From the NCBI GenBank assembly GCA_030737835.1, contig JAUJYN010000018.1:1798001-1862000 (forward strand): a stretch of 64,000 bases of DNA, written 5' to 3'. Under the pieces are notes generated by a model. It was given only the letters and a program-made list of their open reading frames with translations, had not been told where the DNA came from and did no database searches. Source of the DNA: Acorus gramineus (Eukaryota; Streptophyta; Magnoliopsida; Acorales; Acoraceae). The position numbers were made by a program, and so were the translations under genes. Below are positions 45,949 to 56,685 of this stretch, in pieces (the first letter of the stretch is position 1; each line of letters starts with the position of its first letter).

Positions 45949-48113
45949 CATCTCCCCCTCCCTCGAGTCTCCCTTAGACCTCAACTGGTCTAACTCGTCC
46001 TCGACCCTCGCGGCCCTCTCCCTAGCCTGGTCTAACTCCATCCGAGTGGCCAGGAGCTCACTCCAGACCACATCTAGCTCGTTCCTCAACTCGAGCTCTC
46101 GATCGGAAGTGGTGGTCGGAGGAGGAGCAGAGGAGGAAGAAGCACCGTCGAGCCTCACCTCCACCTGAACCTTGAGGACCCGCACTTGATCTTGCAAGCG
46201 ACGCCTCTGGATCCTCAAGCATTCCACCTAATCAGTCCTCTCCTGGAGATGTTGGTTGGCTGTTTCTAACTTCTTTTCCAGCTCATTCATTTCAAACTGC
46301 ACAAAAATATATATATATATCAAAAACACTTAAGGAAAGGGAAAAGAAAAGAAAAGAAAGACCAGGATTGCACTTACATAGGAATCAAGAATCTCCTCCT
46401 CCATGGTCCCGAGGATGTCCGCGTACTCCTGACGATACCAAGCTAGGTAGTCATCGTTCAATGTCACGTCGAGGCGACGCTCAACCAAGGTCCCCCTCTC
46501 AACCCATCCCCGCAAGTACACGGAGAAATTCCTCGGGAGGTTCGTATCCCGAGGAATTCTAGCTACCGGGATCGGAGGACGCTTCGGCAGGTCGACGGGC
46601 ACCAACTGATGATACCCAAGCTGGCGGACCACCCGGCTGATCGCGTGAAAGACCACCTCGTTGAAAAAGATCAGCCAGATGTCCCTCGACAGCCTCTCTG
46701 AGACCTCCTCCTCCGTATAGGGCCTCCAGGTCATCTACAACAGCAAAGGATACCAAGGAATAAAGAAGAGAGCTCGGACAAAATAAAATCAACTACAAGC
46801 TAGAAAGCCAGAAAATATATACCTCTTCTTCCTTTAAAGCGCGGAAGGCCTCTTGGAACTAAGCGAGGCGACGCAAGCAAGAAGCTCCAAGAGGCGCCCA
46901 TCTCATAGCCCAAGGGAGGGTGCGGTTGAAGACCAGCTGGGTCGGACGAGCAATGGCGAAGTGCTCGTACCTGAAAATCTGCACAAGGAAAACCAAAACC
47001 AAAGTCAGGTGAAGTGAATAAACTGAGATCAAATCATTTCTATTTTTCCTAACTATACCTACAGAAATGCTGCAAAATCGCCAAGATTCTTACCCCCGGC
47101 CCTCTTCACCTTCTTCGACAACTCCACAAAGAGATGAGCCAGCATGGCCGCACCCCAAGCGAAGCAGCCCATCATCGCCAAGTCCCCCATCAGCAACAAG
47201 AAGTGAGAGGAAACCTTGTCGGAGGCCGTCGAGAAGAGGACCCGGCCGAAGAAATAGAGGAAGAACGCCCTCAACTCTCTCCGAGCCCTCTATTGGCATG
47301 TAGTGGCCTCCCTGGCCTCGATCATCAGCCTCCTCCTCTCAAAACTAGCGGCTGCCTCACCCTTCTAACGGCGCGTGAACGAACCGAGGCCATACTGCCT
47401 CGATAGCTATCCAAGAGGGATCCGGTTCAACGTCCTCTCCCGCTCAACGTACTCCCAATCCTTGATCAACTCCCGAAAGAGCGCCTTGTAGTCTGAACTG
47501 GTAGCCGCTATCACCGCCTCACCCAAGACTGGGAGGCCCGTAATCCGCTCAACATCCTCGAGCGTCGGCATCACTGCACCAGTGGGGAGGATAAATGTGC
47601 AGCTCTTCGGGTCCCACCGCTCCGCTAATGCCTCAAGGTACGGGTGATGAACGTGGAAGGGCTTGATTAAAAAAGAGCGGAAGCCGGCTCCATCCACCAG
47701 GTCCCTCTCCCCCTGCCCCAAGGCAGAGTACCACCTCTTCATCCCATGCCATAGAGCCCGAATGCGGTTCGGCCGCTGAAACAACGAAAGAAAGAGGTTA
47801 GTCCAAGCAAGAGGGAGTCCGAGAAGTAGGAATTCTAAATTTAAGCAAAGTTTTCATTCTAAACCATGCTCGCATACCGAAAATAAAATAAAAGCATGAA
47901 ATATATGAGCCTAAAGGAAAATTCAACCTCCCTTGCTACAAGACTTCTTCATATGGATCACATATTTACTAGTCCCTTTAGCCCACTTATGACCATCTCT
48001 ATCATATGCTTACATGCTTTCTTTATCATCTATCACACTTACATCCCCCTTTTATAACATGCATAACAAAAGCACATAAAAATTGTCCCTCCCCTAAAAA
48101 CACACATACAACA

Positions 48114-48158
<45 letters not shown>

Positions 48159-49200
48159 CACCATGATCACCCTTATAAAAACCCCATAGGCTCATAAATA
48201 CATATATACTCACCCTCTCCTACCCCTCCTCGATTAAAAACATATACCCCAAGACCATATGCATGCAAGACAGCTAATAAAATGACACATACAAGCATGC
48301 TATACTCTACTATTTCTTTTCACCACCATGCCTCCTCTTTTTTATATACATGCATAGCAAAAATAAATAAATAAAGGTTGCCCCTTTTTATGCCATGCTC
48401 ACCAAATCCCGCCATGATCATTTTTTCATATACACGACAAGCATGCCTATTAAAAGGACACGTATATACACTCCTTACACATTTCATGCATACCACCAAA
48501 ACATATATATATCTAAGAATAAAATAATATACAAGGGAATTAGGGGAATATCGTGGCTCGTATGGCTCCAGGAACCTCCGCCTCAGCCGTGTCGGGATCG
48601 TCCATCCCGTCGTTGTCTCCCTCGTCCTAATCATCCCCCTCCTCACCAACCTCGGCCTCCGTGGCCTTCTACACACCAATACCCCCGGGCTCTGTGGCCT
48701 CGACCCCCAACCCCAACTCCCTCACCTTCCCCCGTGCCCACCGCCACCGGAGGCCAAGACCTCATAGTCCCCCAAAGCCCTCCTCTCCTCCTCAGCGCGG
48801 GCCTCTCCGGCTTCCCTCTCTAACATCCGTAGGATGGCATCCAAAGACGCCCTCTCCTCTACACTAACCCCCTCAACCACAACATCTTCAACTATACTTT
48901 CAGCCGACCCTCCGGCCTCCAAGCCCACCACTTCGACCACCACTGGTCGAACCCCGCGCCTCCTCTTGCGTGAGTATCCTATCATACTACTCACCGCCCC
49001 CGGGACAGCCCCCGAAGGCGTGCCCCCGACCTCACCCGCGCCCACCAATGGCGTCTCACCGTTTGGGTCATCTCCTCCACGACCCTCCTCTCCGAACCGT
49101 CGCTCTCCGACGAGCCCGACCCCGAGACAGCCCCCCTCTACTCTCGGGAAGACCTGAGGCGCTTCATCATCGAAGCCGTCCTCTTCCCCTTCGTCATCTC
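45949..49200 (-). pseudogene. Plant mobile domain (PMD) protein gene, multi-exon, broken and 3'-truncated
   Basis: Exons inferred from frame and GT-AG sites on the - strand: first exon about 49196-48540 (acidic, Ser/Glu-rich N-terminus), 47775-47059, 46978-46823, 46734-46378, and 46296 to the truncation at 45949. PMD-type sequence includes DGAGFRSFLIKPFHVHHPYLEALAERWDP, TGAVMPTLEDVERITGLPV, WGAAMLAHLF, RYEHFAIARPTQ, and MTWRPYTEEE to VVRQLGYHQ. The last exon encodes a coiled coil (LRNELDVVWSELLATRMELDQAR). PMD proteins occur in plant transposons and in the MAIN/MAIL host family, which acts in silencing. Six in-frame stops in exons 2-5 are all TAG (47407, 47365, 47290, 47059, 46859, 46228). 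It lies antisense just upstream of a family C LTR, so it is probably retrotransposon cargo. The 3' end is lost at the family B LTR. Confidence 0.8.
48117..48153. repeat. AT microsatellite in the PMD pseudogene intron
   Basis: About 18 AT units between the first and second inferred exons. Confidence 0.95.
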
Positions 49201-49410
49201 CTCGATTTCACAAGAAAAAGGAGAATCCAAAAGTTCTTAGGGTTTTGAAATCAAGAAGAAAGGAGTGATCTAGGGCGAAATTAAGTGAATCAAACCAAGG
49301 TTTTTTGGTTTCAAATGAAGAAGAAGAAGTATTGGAGGGAGGGGAACCATTTTTGAAAATGTGCAAGAGAGAGAGAGAGGGTCTTTTTTTATTATAAGGG
49401 ACCCAGTCGG

Positions 49411-49502
49411 CAGGCGGCTACTCGCGAGTAACCGCCCCTTGCCCGACGGCTAAATACCATTAGCCGCCCCTCCCCGCCGGCTAAACACCACTAGCCGCCC
49501 CC
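49411..49502. repeat. Three palindromic GGCGGCTA...TAGCCGCC hairpins upstream of the PMD gene
   Basis: GGCGGCTACTCGCGAGTAAC with CGCCCC, then CGGCTAAATACCATTAGCCG, then CGGCTAAACACCACTAGCCG, each an inverted repeat with a short loop. The same motif recurs in both family C LTRs. Confidence 0.8.
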
Positions 49503-50056
49503 TGCCAGCTTCTCAAACACACTTATTTTCAAGTTTTCTAAAAACAAACAGCCATGTATTGGTTTATTTCCAAGTCTTACTTGATCAAACACAACTTTTT
49601 TGAAGTTTTACCACAATTACCAGTACCATTCAGTTCAAATTTCTTTAGTTCTGGTTCTTTTCTAGAATCTTTGTCTTTTGAATGATCCAATTCACCAAAT
49701 CAAAACACATTTTATTTGTTTTCTATCTGTGATATCCCCTTGATTTGCTGAGTTACCCAAGCACGGGTACGGTAGGCACAAGGAAACTGACGCCGGCTGT
49801 GCACGATGGCTAAGAACCCCGTCCGAGGGTTGGATCACTCGCTTCCTTACTTTTACTCACTCTCCTACCTGAATCAGTCTCTAGATGACTATTCTAGTCA
49901 AAACCCAATCTTTGATGACCTAAATTAAATCCCTGAATAGGGTTATGTGTCCTAAACTTCTTGAAGGTCGGGCCGGCCAAAATAAGGGTCTCTTTTCTTA
50001 TCATCGTTCGAAGTCTTTCTGCTTCGCACAAAAGACCCCGTCCGATGAGGGACAAT
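49503..50056 (+). other. Non-coding tail of a family C element, ending in a purine-rich tract
   Basis: No frame with a domain. It ends CCGATGAGGGACAAT directly before the LTR start, a reasonable polypurine-type boundary for a + strand Tat-like element. Confidence 0.5.
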
Positions 50057-50213
50057 TGTAGATACCCCAATTTTGACCGTCCAAAAGGATAAAAATACTT
50101 CAAGTAATACTTAAGAATGACCACATTTGGACATCTAAATAGAAAACTCCCTTAGAAACCAAAACCGGAAACCCTAGTCCAAAACACTTAGAAAAATCAA
50201 AGACCTGGACATG

Positions 50214-50461
50214 GGCGGCTACTGTCAAGTAGCTGCCCCATACCCCCAAACCGACCCCAAACCGCCTTCCTGGATGGGACATAAAGCAAGCATGATTGCG
50301 GCGGATTGTCCCTTTTAGCCGCCCCATCTCAGCCGGTTCAACCTTAGTAACCGACCCAAGCCACCACTTGTCAGAGATGGGACATTTGGCAGGTTATGAT
50401 GGGGGCGGCTACTTGCAAGAAGCCGCCCCTGACTGGGTGGCTAGTTTCAACTAGCCGCCCC
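50214..50461. repeat. Palindromic hairpin motifs in family C LTR (U3)
   Basis: GGGCGGCTACTGTCAAGTAG with CTGCCCC (50214), GGGGGCGGCTACTTGCAAG with AAGCCGCCCC (50403) and GGTGGCTAGTTTCAACTAGC with CGCCCC (50436). They resemble the motifs upstream of the PMD gene. Confidence 0.8.
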
Positions 50462-50569
50462 TCACCTGGACACTGTCAGGCCACAAAGATCTAATGGAAG
50501 GTCAAATCAAGCACCTTATTACCCAGTTTGATCTATTGTCTAGTGGACATTCCCCTACCCCTTTTTGAG

Positions 50570-50577
50570 TATAAATA
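50570..50577 (+). promoter_or_regulatory. TATA box of family C LTR
   Basis: TATAAATA within GAGTATAAATAGGGGGC. The same box is at 52856-52863 in the second copy. It fixes the LTR orientation as +. Confidence 0.8.
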
Positions 50578-51302
50578 GGGGGCATCCAATTCATATCCAT
50601 GACAATTCACATTCCCATATCACCAAAAATACCTCCCAAAGCAATATTCAATACCCCCCACACCACCATTTCAAAACCCTTGAGAGAGAAAGTGAGAGAG
50701 AAACCCATTCCCTACACCAAATCACTCTCCAAATCTACTCTTCAAAACCCAGGTTAAACCTAGCTTAACCTTTGCCAATACCCAAAACCAAATCCAACCC
50801 AGGTTCTGCCCAACTTGAACCAGATCCCGCAAGGCTACTTGTAACCAGCCGCCACCCACCAGGTGGCTAAACCCGACTAGCTGACCCTTCCCCTAGCCCA
50901 CCTGAGTCCCAATTCTCCTTTAGTCAAGTTCCTGAAGTAGAAGAGGATCCCTGTCTTCAACTCTGTGTGCGGCAGGCCCGTAGCTCAGAGAGGAGAACCC
51001 ACAAACTCCCCCACGAAGGTGATTAAATCCACCCCAACTTTTCCTGCTTTTTGAGAAAAGCAGGTGGCGATCACAACCACCCCCTGCATCCTCCTGAGGA
51101 CCCGTCAGTCGCCTCAACATGGAACGAACAAACCCCCCACCACCCCTTTTGAGAGACAACCCAACCGAGCCTGCCAAGGCGCGCACCGGATCCGAGCCTC
51201 CGAATAACCCCCACACACGCGGCGCCACAGCGCCACCCCAAACCGGAAGGAAAGAGAGGAGGCCCTTTCCGGAACCCCCTCCCTCAATATCCGATACCGA
51301 CA

Positions 51303-52338
51303 CCGTCGACGAACAAGGCCCACCATTCAGAGAGGTCTAGCGGGTCATTGAGTTCTGCCACGGCCTTACGCATGTCCTCCTTGGGATCAAACTCAAGAAG
51401 GAAGTCAGCCAATAACTGTCCTTTTTTGGTTGTCAGGGGCTAATATTCGATGTCGAACAGAGGCAGTTCCACGGCCCACTTGGCCATCCTCCCGTATAGA
51501 TCCGGTTTATGTAGAAAGACAAAGATCGGATAGGAGGTCAGCACAACAATGGGATGCGCCTCAAAATAGTGCCGAAGTTTCCTCTTGGTCACCACAAACG
51601 CTAGGATCCACTTTTCGATGGGGGAGTAACGGGTCTCGTTGTAAAACAAGGCTTTGCTCACGTAGAAGACGGGGTGGAGTTGATTTTAGGCATGTCGCTA
51701 TGAGCCTTGACAAACATGTTACGGTTGCACTACAAGAAAGACAGGAGAACCTTCTTCTCGTCGTTGGGGAGGAGGCGTCCCACCTATACTATTTTGTTTA
51801 GATCATCCCCGTCCAGCGGGATGGTGTCGACCAGCTCAAGAGTTGACGGTTCGGGTTCAACTTCCAATAGCGCCTGAGCCCATTTCGATGGCCGGTCGGC
51901 TAATTGCTACGAGTCCGGGGTTGACTGTCCCTGTGCGGGACAAGCCGGGACTTGGGACGCGAGGGCATAGCATTTTCGGGCCATGATTTGATCTCTGCGG
52001 ATGTCGATGGTCAAGCATCTATCTTTAGTGAGGCACCGCATGACTTGGTGTGCAAAGTGGATGGGACGCCCTCCATCCGATGGATCCATTCTCGCCCCAT
52101 GATGGCGCTATACGTCGAGGGGGAATCTATGATGATAAATTCGACATTCAGGGTGCGGTTGGAGGCTGTTACTAGCAGGGTTGCATCACCGACTGGGCTT
52201 ACCCTTTTCCCATCAAATCCGCCAAATGGAGGGTTGAAACACTTGATGCTTTCGATGTCTAACCCCATTCGATGGAAGGCGTCTAAGAGCAGAATGTCCG
52301 CACCACTCCCACCGTCGATCATGACCCTCTGCACCTGG
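51303..52338 (-). pseudogene. Tat-like gypsy pol fragment: protease, linker and RNase H; reverse transcriptase deleted
   Basis: On the - strand from 52334 the protease reads QRVMIDGGSGADILLLDAF, with the DGGSGAD active site. A linker follows (ELVDTIPLDGDDLNKIV ... HSDMPKI). It then joins directly near 51672 to the connection/RNase H domain (FYVSKALFYNETRYSPIEKW, HPIVVLTSYP, WAVELPLFDIEY). About 300 residues of reverse transcriptase are missing. The reading ends at WWALFVDG, the start of the second, archaeal-type RNase H typical of Tat/Ogre elements, where the C LTR at 51302 begins. Stops and frame changes are present. Confidence 0.88.
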
Positions 52339-54394
52339 TGTAGATACCCTAATTTTGACTGTCCAAAGAAAAGAAATTTACTTCAAGTAATATTGGAAAA
52401 CAACCACTTTTGGACATTCAAATAGAAAACTCCCTCAGAAACCGAAACCAGAAACCCTAGTCCAACACTTAGAAATATCTAAGAGCCTGGACAGGGGCGG
52501 CTACTTGAGAGTAACTGCCCCATACTGCCCCCCTGACCGACCCCAAACCGCCTTCCTGGATGGGACATAAAGCAAGCATGATTGCGATGGATTGTCCCTT
52601 CTAGCCGCCCCATCTCAACCGGTTCATCCTTAGTAACCGACCCAAGCAACCACTTGTCAAAGATGGGACATATGGCAGGTTATGATGGGGGCGGCTATCT
52701 GAGAGTAGCCGCCCCTCACTGGGCGGCTAAATACCATTAGCTGTCCCTCACCTGGACACTATTAGAGAACAAAGATCTAAGGGAAGGTCAAATCAAGCAC
52801 CTTATTACCCATTTTCATCTGTTGTCCAGTGGACATTCCCATACCTCGTTTTTACTATAAATAGGGGGGCAACCAACATCATCAATAAGAATCAATACAC
52901 ATTCAATACCCATCAATAACCCCCAACCACCCACATTCCCAACCATCAAGCCACACCACCACCTCAAACCCTTGAGAGAAAAGTGAGAGAGAAACCCATT
53001 TCCTACACCAAATCACTCTCCAAATCAACTCTCCAAAACCCAGGTTAAACCTAGCTTAACCTCTGCCAAACACCCAAATCAAACCCTACCTAGCTTCTGC
53101 CCAAATTGAACTAGACACCAGGCAGCTACCCACAACTAGCCGCCCCCACCAGGCGGCTAAAACCAATTAGCCAGCCCTTCCCTAGCCCACCTCAAGTCCC
53201 AATTCTCCTTTAGTTAGTTTCCCAAAGTAGAAGAGGATACCTGTCTTCACCTCTATGTACGGCATATCTGTGTCCCAGAGCGGAGACCCCACAAACTCCC
53301 CACGAAGGCAATCAAATTCCCCCCAACGTTTCCTGCTTTTTTGAGAAAAGTAGGTGGCGATCACAATTGTCACGCCCCAGGGCGGCCGTCCCCGGGACGC
53401 GGCAAGTGTATATATAATATCAGAATCTACACAGGAGGTCAATAATATATCATACACAACAACTAGAATGACACACATGCAACAAAGGGGCTGACATGAT
53501 ATATACACCAAATGCGGAAGCAAAAGACTGAATCTATAAATAAACATTCTACAGACTCGATACTTAATCATATGTCCTGTGAGAGCCAATATACACAAAT
53601 ACAACTGAACATATACAAACACGTGCCAAGCACGGAAATCAAATACATACAGTCAAGAAGGGATGCTGATAACCTCTGGCACTCGCGGAACGTGGCGCTG
53701 CTCCGCTACTGAAGGAATCCCTCGGAAAGCTCCAACTGCTGCTCCGGCTCTAGCTCAGGCTCAGTGACCACTGGGGAAAAACATATGCGAGGGGTGAGCC
53801 ACACGCTCAGTGAACAGTACAACCCATGCATCACAGACAATATTTACCATAATTCCATTATTTATCCAGCCTCTAAGACATAACAACATAATCCAGTGGT
53901 TCGTACCTCGCCGAACCACCACACCCTCACCCTCACCCATCAATGGGTGACATAGGCTATTGGGACTGATAATCATCCATTCACAAATCCAGTAGGTCGC
54001 TCATCGCCAACCCACTACACCCTCACCCTCACCCTACCACGGGTGACATAGGATTTTGGGACTGACTAGGCTGTTGGTCACCCTTGGTCCACCGATAGTC
54101 TCTCCTCCACTCCGTAGGCCGCTTGGTCTCCACCCACAACTTCAGCACAGTCCGTCACAAATATCAGGAGGCGCCTACTGATGTGGGTCCTCCGAAGGAC
54201 GGCCTTTCTAACATTGGGGCAGTCTCTACCGGATCCAACGAAGAGAACAGAACAGCCTATCCATACGCATATGATCCACTCGGATCCGCCGACAACACAT
54301 CTCTACAACTCAAATGTCATGAACTCTTCAGAGTTCCTCCAGGGCGCATAACTACGATGCGGGGAAATAAGTACATTAAAAACAAGGTTGTAAT

Positions 54395-54705
54395 ATCATT
54401 GGGGGAAAGAACTCGGGAGGGCGGCGTGAGTTCCCGTTATAGGATACCCCGACAACCAAACAAGGAACACGGAGTACCCTAACACGGGTCTCACCGCTGT
54501 CCTCGCAAGGCCCCTCCCCTATAATACTCACTAACATGCTAATAAACATACCCATCATACAACATTATTTATAATATTATTGGGACTAGAATTCTTGGGA
54601 CTAGCATGAGGTCCCGATACAGGACATCCCGACAACCAAACAAGGAACACGGAGTACCCTAACACGGGTCTCAATGTTGACCTCGCAAGGCTGCTCCCTA
54701 TAATA
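54395..54705. repeat. Dispersed cassette, copies 2 and 3 in tandem (180-bp period)
   Basis: GACAACCAAACAAGGAACAC occurs at 54451 and 54631, each followed by GGAGTACCCTAACACGGGTC. Other family A LTRs lack about 300 bp at this place, so it is an insertion or amplification specific to this copy. Confidence 0.88.
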
Positions 54706-55139
54706 TTATCTAAGGCATGCGATTTAACATGCACTAGCATTTAATTTAATAAATAAACTAGTAGGACGCATGCATAGGCCGAGGTTTCCTAGCATGAAAA
54801 CAGGGGACATGGTGCATGGCTCTTACACCTATCCTATGGGTGCAAGTCCCTAACATAAAAGCCTAGGGTAGCATGCATTCTGTATTTAAAATCATGCTCA
54901 CATGCAATACATATTACTACAGGTTAATATAATCCACGGTGCCCCAGGAGAGGTCGGTATACGCCCAAGTGCGTATGATGCCTCTCTACTGGGTTGGATT
55001 GTCCCACTCACCGGTATCTGGGTCGTCGCGCGACCGTCCGTCTAGATCTGCAAGACAGACATTCAATATGGTGAGAACAATACATAAACACTCCAAAATA
55101 CCCAAACATACAAAACCCACAACTAAACACCTAACACTC

Positions 55140-55800
55140 GGGCAAACGTGCATACGACCCGCACGCACGCTAGCCCGAGCACTCCGGCTACCACCCGCAC
55201 GGCCACCCGCCCTCGGATGCGCCGCCGCGCCTCAGCCCGCGCGCCCCGACGCACTGCTGCACGCACGCACAAACTCGTGCGCGCCCGCGCGCACCGCGCG
55301 TCCAGCCCAGCGCGCCCCCGCGCGCACTGCACGCACGCCCCAGCACGCGCGCGCACTGGTCCCCAGCACAGCGCCCAGGCGCATGCCCAGGCACCCTGCC
55401 CAGCACCCAGGCACAGTGCCCAGGCGCCCTGCCCGCGCGCGCGCACGCTCGCGCGCACGCCCGCGCGCGCTCCCGCGCACACCCCCGCTCGCGCCAGCAC
55501 CCGCGCGCACGCCCGCGACCACTCTGCGCGCACCCGCGCGCACGCACCCGCGCGCGACTGCGCGCCCGACTGCGCCCGCCAGTGCCCAGCACCCAGCGCC
55601 CAGCACCACCCACGCGCACACCCGCGCGCACGACCGCGCGCGCGCGCGCCCCTGCCAGCTGCTGCGCCTGCTGCCTGTGCTGCTGCCACCAGCCACCCTG
55701 CCCGAGCACCTCCACCACCACTCCTCCGGCCACCAATGGCCTCCGACCACCTCCACAGCCCTCCGACGACCACCCACCGCCGCCAACCACCTCCCAACCC
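55140..55800. repeat. CpG-rich GC-alternating block of family A LTR
   Basis: The longest complete block in the window, rich in CGCGCGCGCG, GCGCACGC and GCGCCCAGG. It gives overlapping open frames of up to 292 codons on both strands, none with a domain. Confidence 0.85.
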
Positions 55801-56171
55801 CAAATCCCACCTCCTAACATCCATCTAAGCATGAAAAAGAGAGGAAAGAGGCTTACCAAGTGGAGAAAGGGAAGTCCAGTTGCTCTCCGCGCACCGAAAC
55901 CTCTCCCAAAGGGCTTCCAATGCCCAGATCTACTCCCACCTCCGAAATGGGCCAAAACAGAGGAGAAGAGAGGGCGGACGGAGGGGCAAAACTCGCTGGA
56001 ATTCGGATTTGAAAGCACCGGGGTGTAGATCGGGACCCGATCTACACTTCCTATGCTTTAGGTTTTAAGCTTTGAGGGCTCTAGGGGGCTCAAAAGTGAG
56101 AAAAGGAGAGAGGGGAGAGAGAAAATGAAATTGGTAGGGATGATGAATAGTGATTTCGAAATTAGATCCCA

Positions 56172-56183
56172 CCTTTATATAGT
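56172..56183 (-). promoter_or_regulatory. TATA box of family A LTR
   Basis: ACTATATAAAGG on the - strand, about 260 bp from the LTR start. Transcription would begin near 56145. Confidence 0.7.
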
Positions 56184-56685
56184 GTGCGACTTAAAAACCC
56201 AGATACGCCCCGGAACTGCAAAATTTCGGGAACGTTACCGAAATTCGATGAAATTTTCGTGAGAGGCCTAAAATGGCACCAGGACACCAAATATGCAGTT
56301 AGATTTCCAATCGGAGTCCTCTAACTCAGGACGATAGCTAACAGTCCAAAAATTAGCGGTACCGATCAAAAACCGAAAAAAAACGAAAAACTGCCAGAAT
56401 GCTCCAACGGTTACCAACAGGTTAAAAGTGACACAAATATAACAACAATAACCCCTGAATCCTCCTGAGGACCCGTCGGCTGCCTCAACCAGGAACGAAC
56501 AACCAACCACCCACCCCTTCTGAGAGACGATCCGACCGAGCCTGCCAAGGCGCAGCCCTCTGGATCCGAGCCTCCGAAGAACCCCCACACACGCGCATAA
56601 ACCACCACCGGAGGACCGAGGGAGGAGAGAAGGAAGATAGACGCCCCTTTCATACCCTTCTCCTTCCCAAAATCCGATACTGACA

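Larger units (their letters stand above)
50057..51302 (+). mobile_element. Family C LTR (+), probable 3' LTR of the PMD-carrying element
   Basis: Starts TGTAGATACCCCAATTTTGACC and ends CCGATACCGACA, 1246 bp. It aligns along its length with the C LTR at 52339-56685. Flanks do not match (ACAAT left, CCGTC right), so it is not a clean solo LTR. The right flank is the RNase H of a different, - strand Tat element, so this copy's element was inserted there. Confidence 0.88.
53368..56444 (-). mobile_element. Solo family A LTR (-) inside the family C LTR
   Basis: 3077 bp, TGTCACGCC at left and AATATAACA at right. The perfect 5-bp flanks ACAAT (53363-53367 and 56445-56449) match the uninterrupted family C sequence near 51074. 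A TATA box on the - strand (ACTATATAAAGG, 56172-56183) puts U3 at only about 270 bp, so R plus U5 is about 2.8 kb. The 36-nt splice-bounded segment is at 55012-55047. It carries a two-copy cassette near 54420-54700. Confidence 0.95.
52339..56685 (+). mobile_element. Solo family C LTR (+) inside the Tat-like element, itself interrupted
   Basis: LTR sequence at 52339-53367 and 56450-56685 (1265 bp without the insertion). The left flank is CCTGG; the right flank reads CCGGC where CCTGGC is expected, a 5-bp duplication with one base lost. Tat protein sequence continues across it: on the - strand LVMTI on the right meets VQRVMIDGG on the left. So it is a solo LTR left after recombination. Confidence 0.88.
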
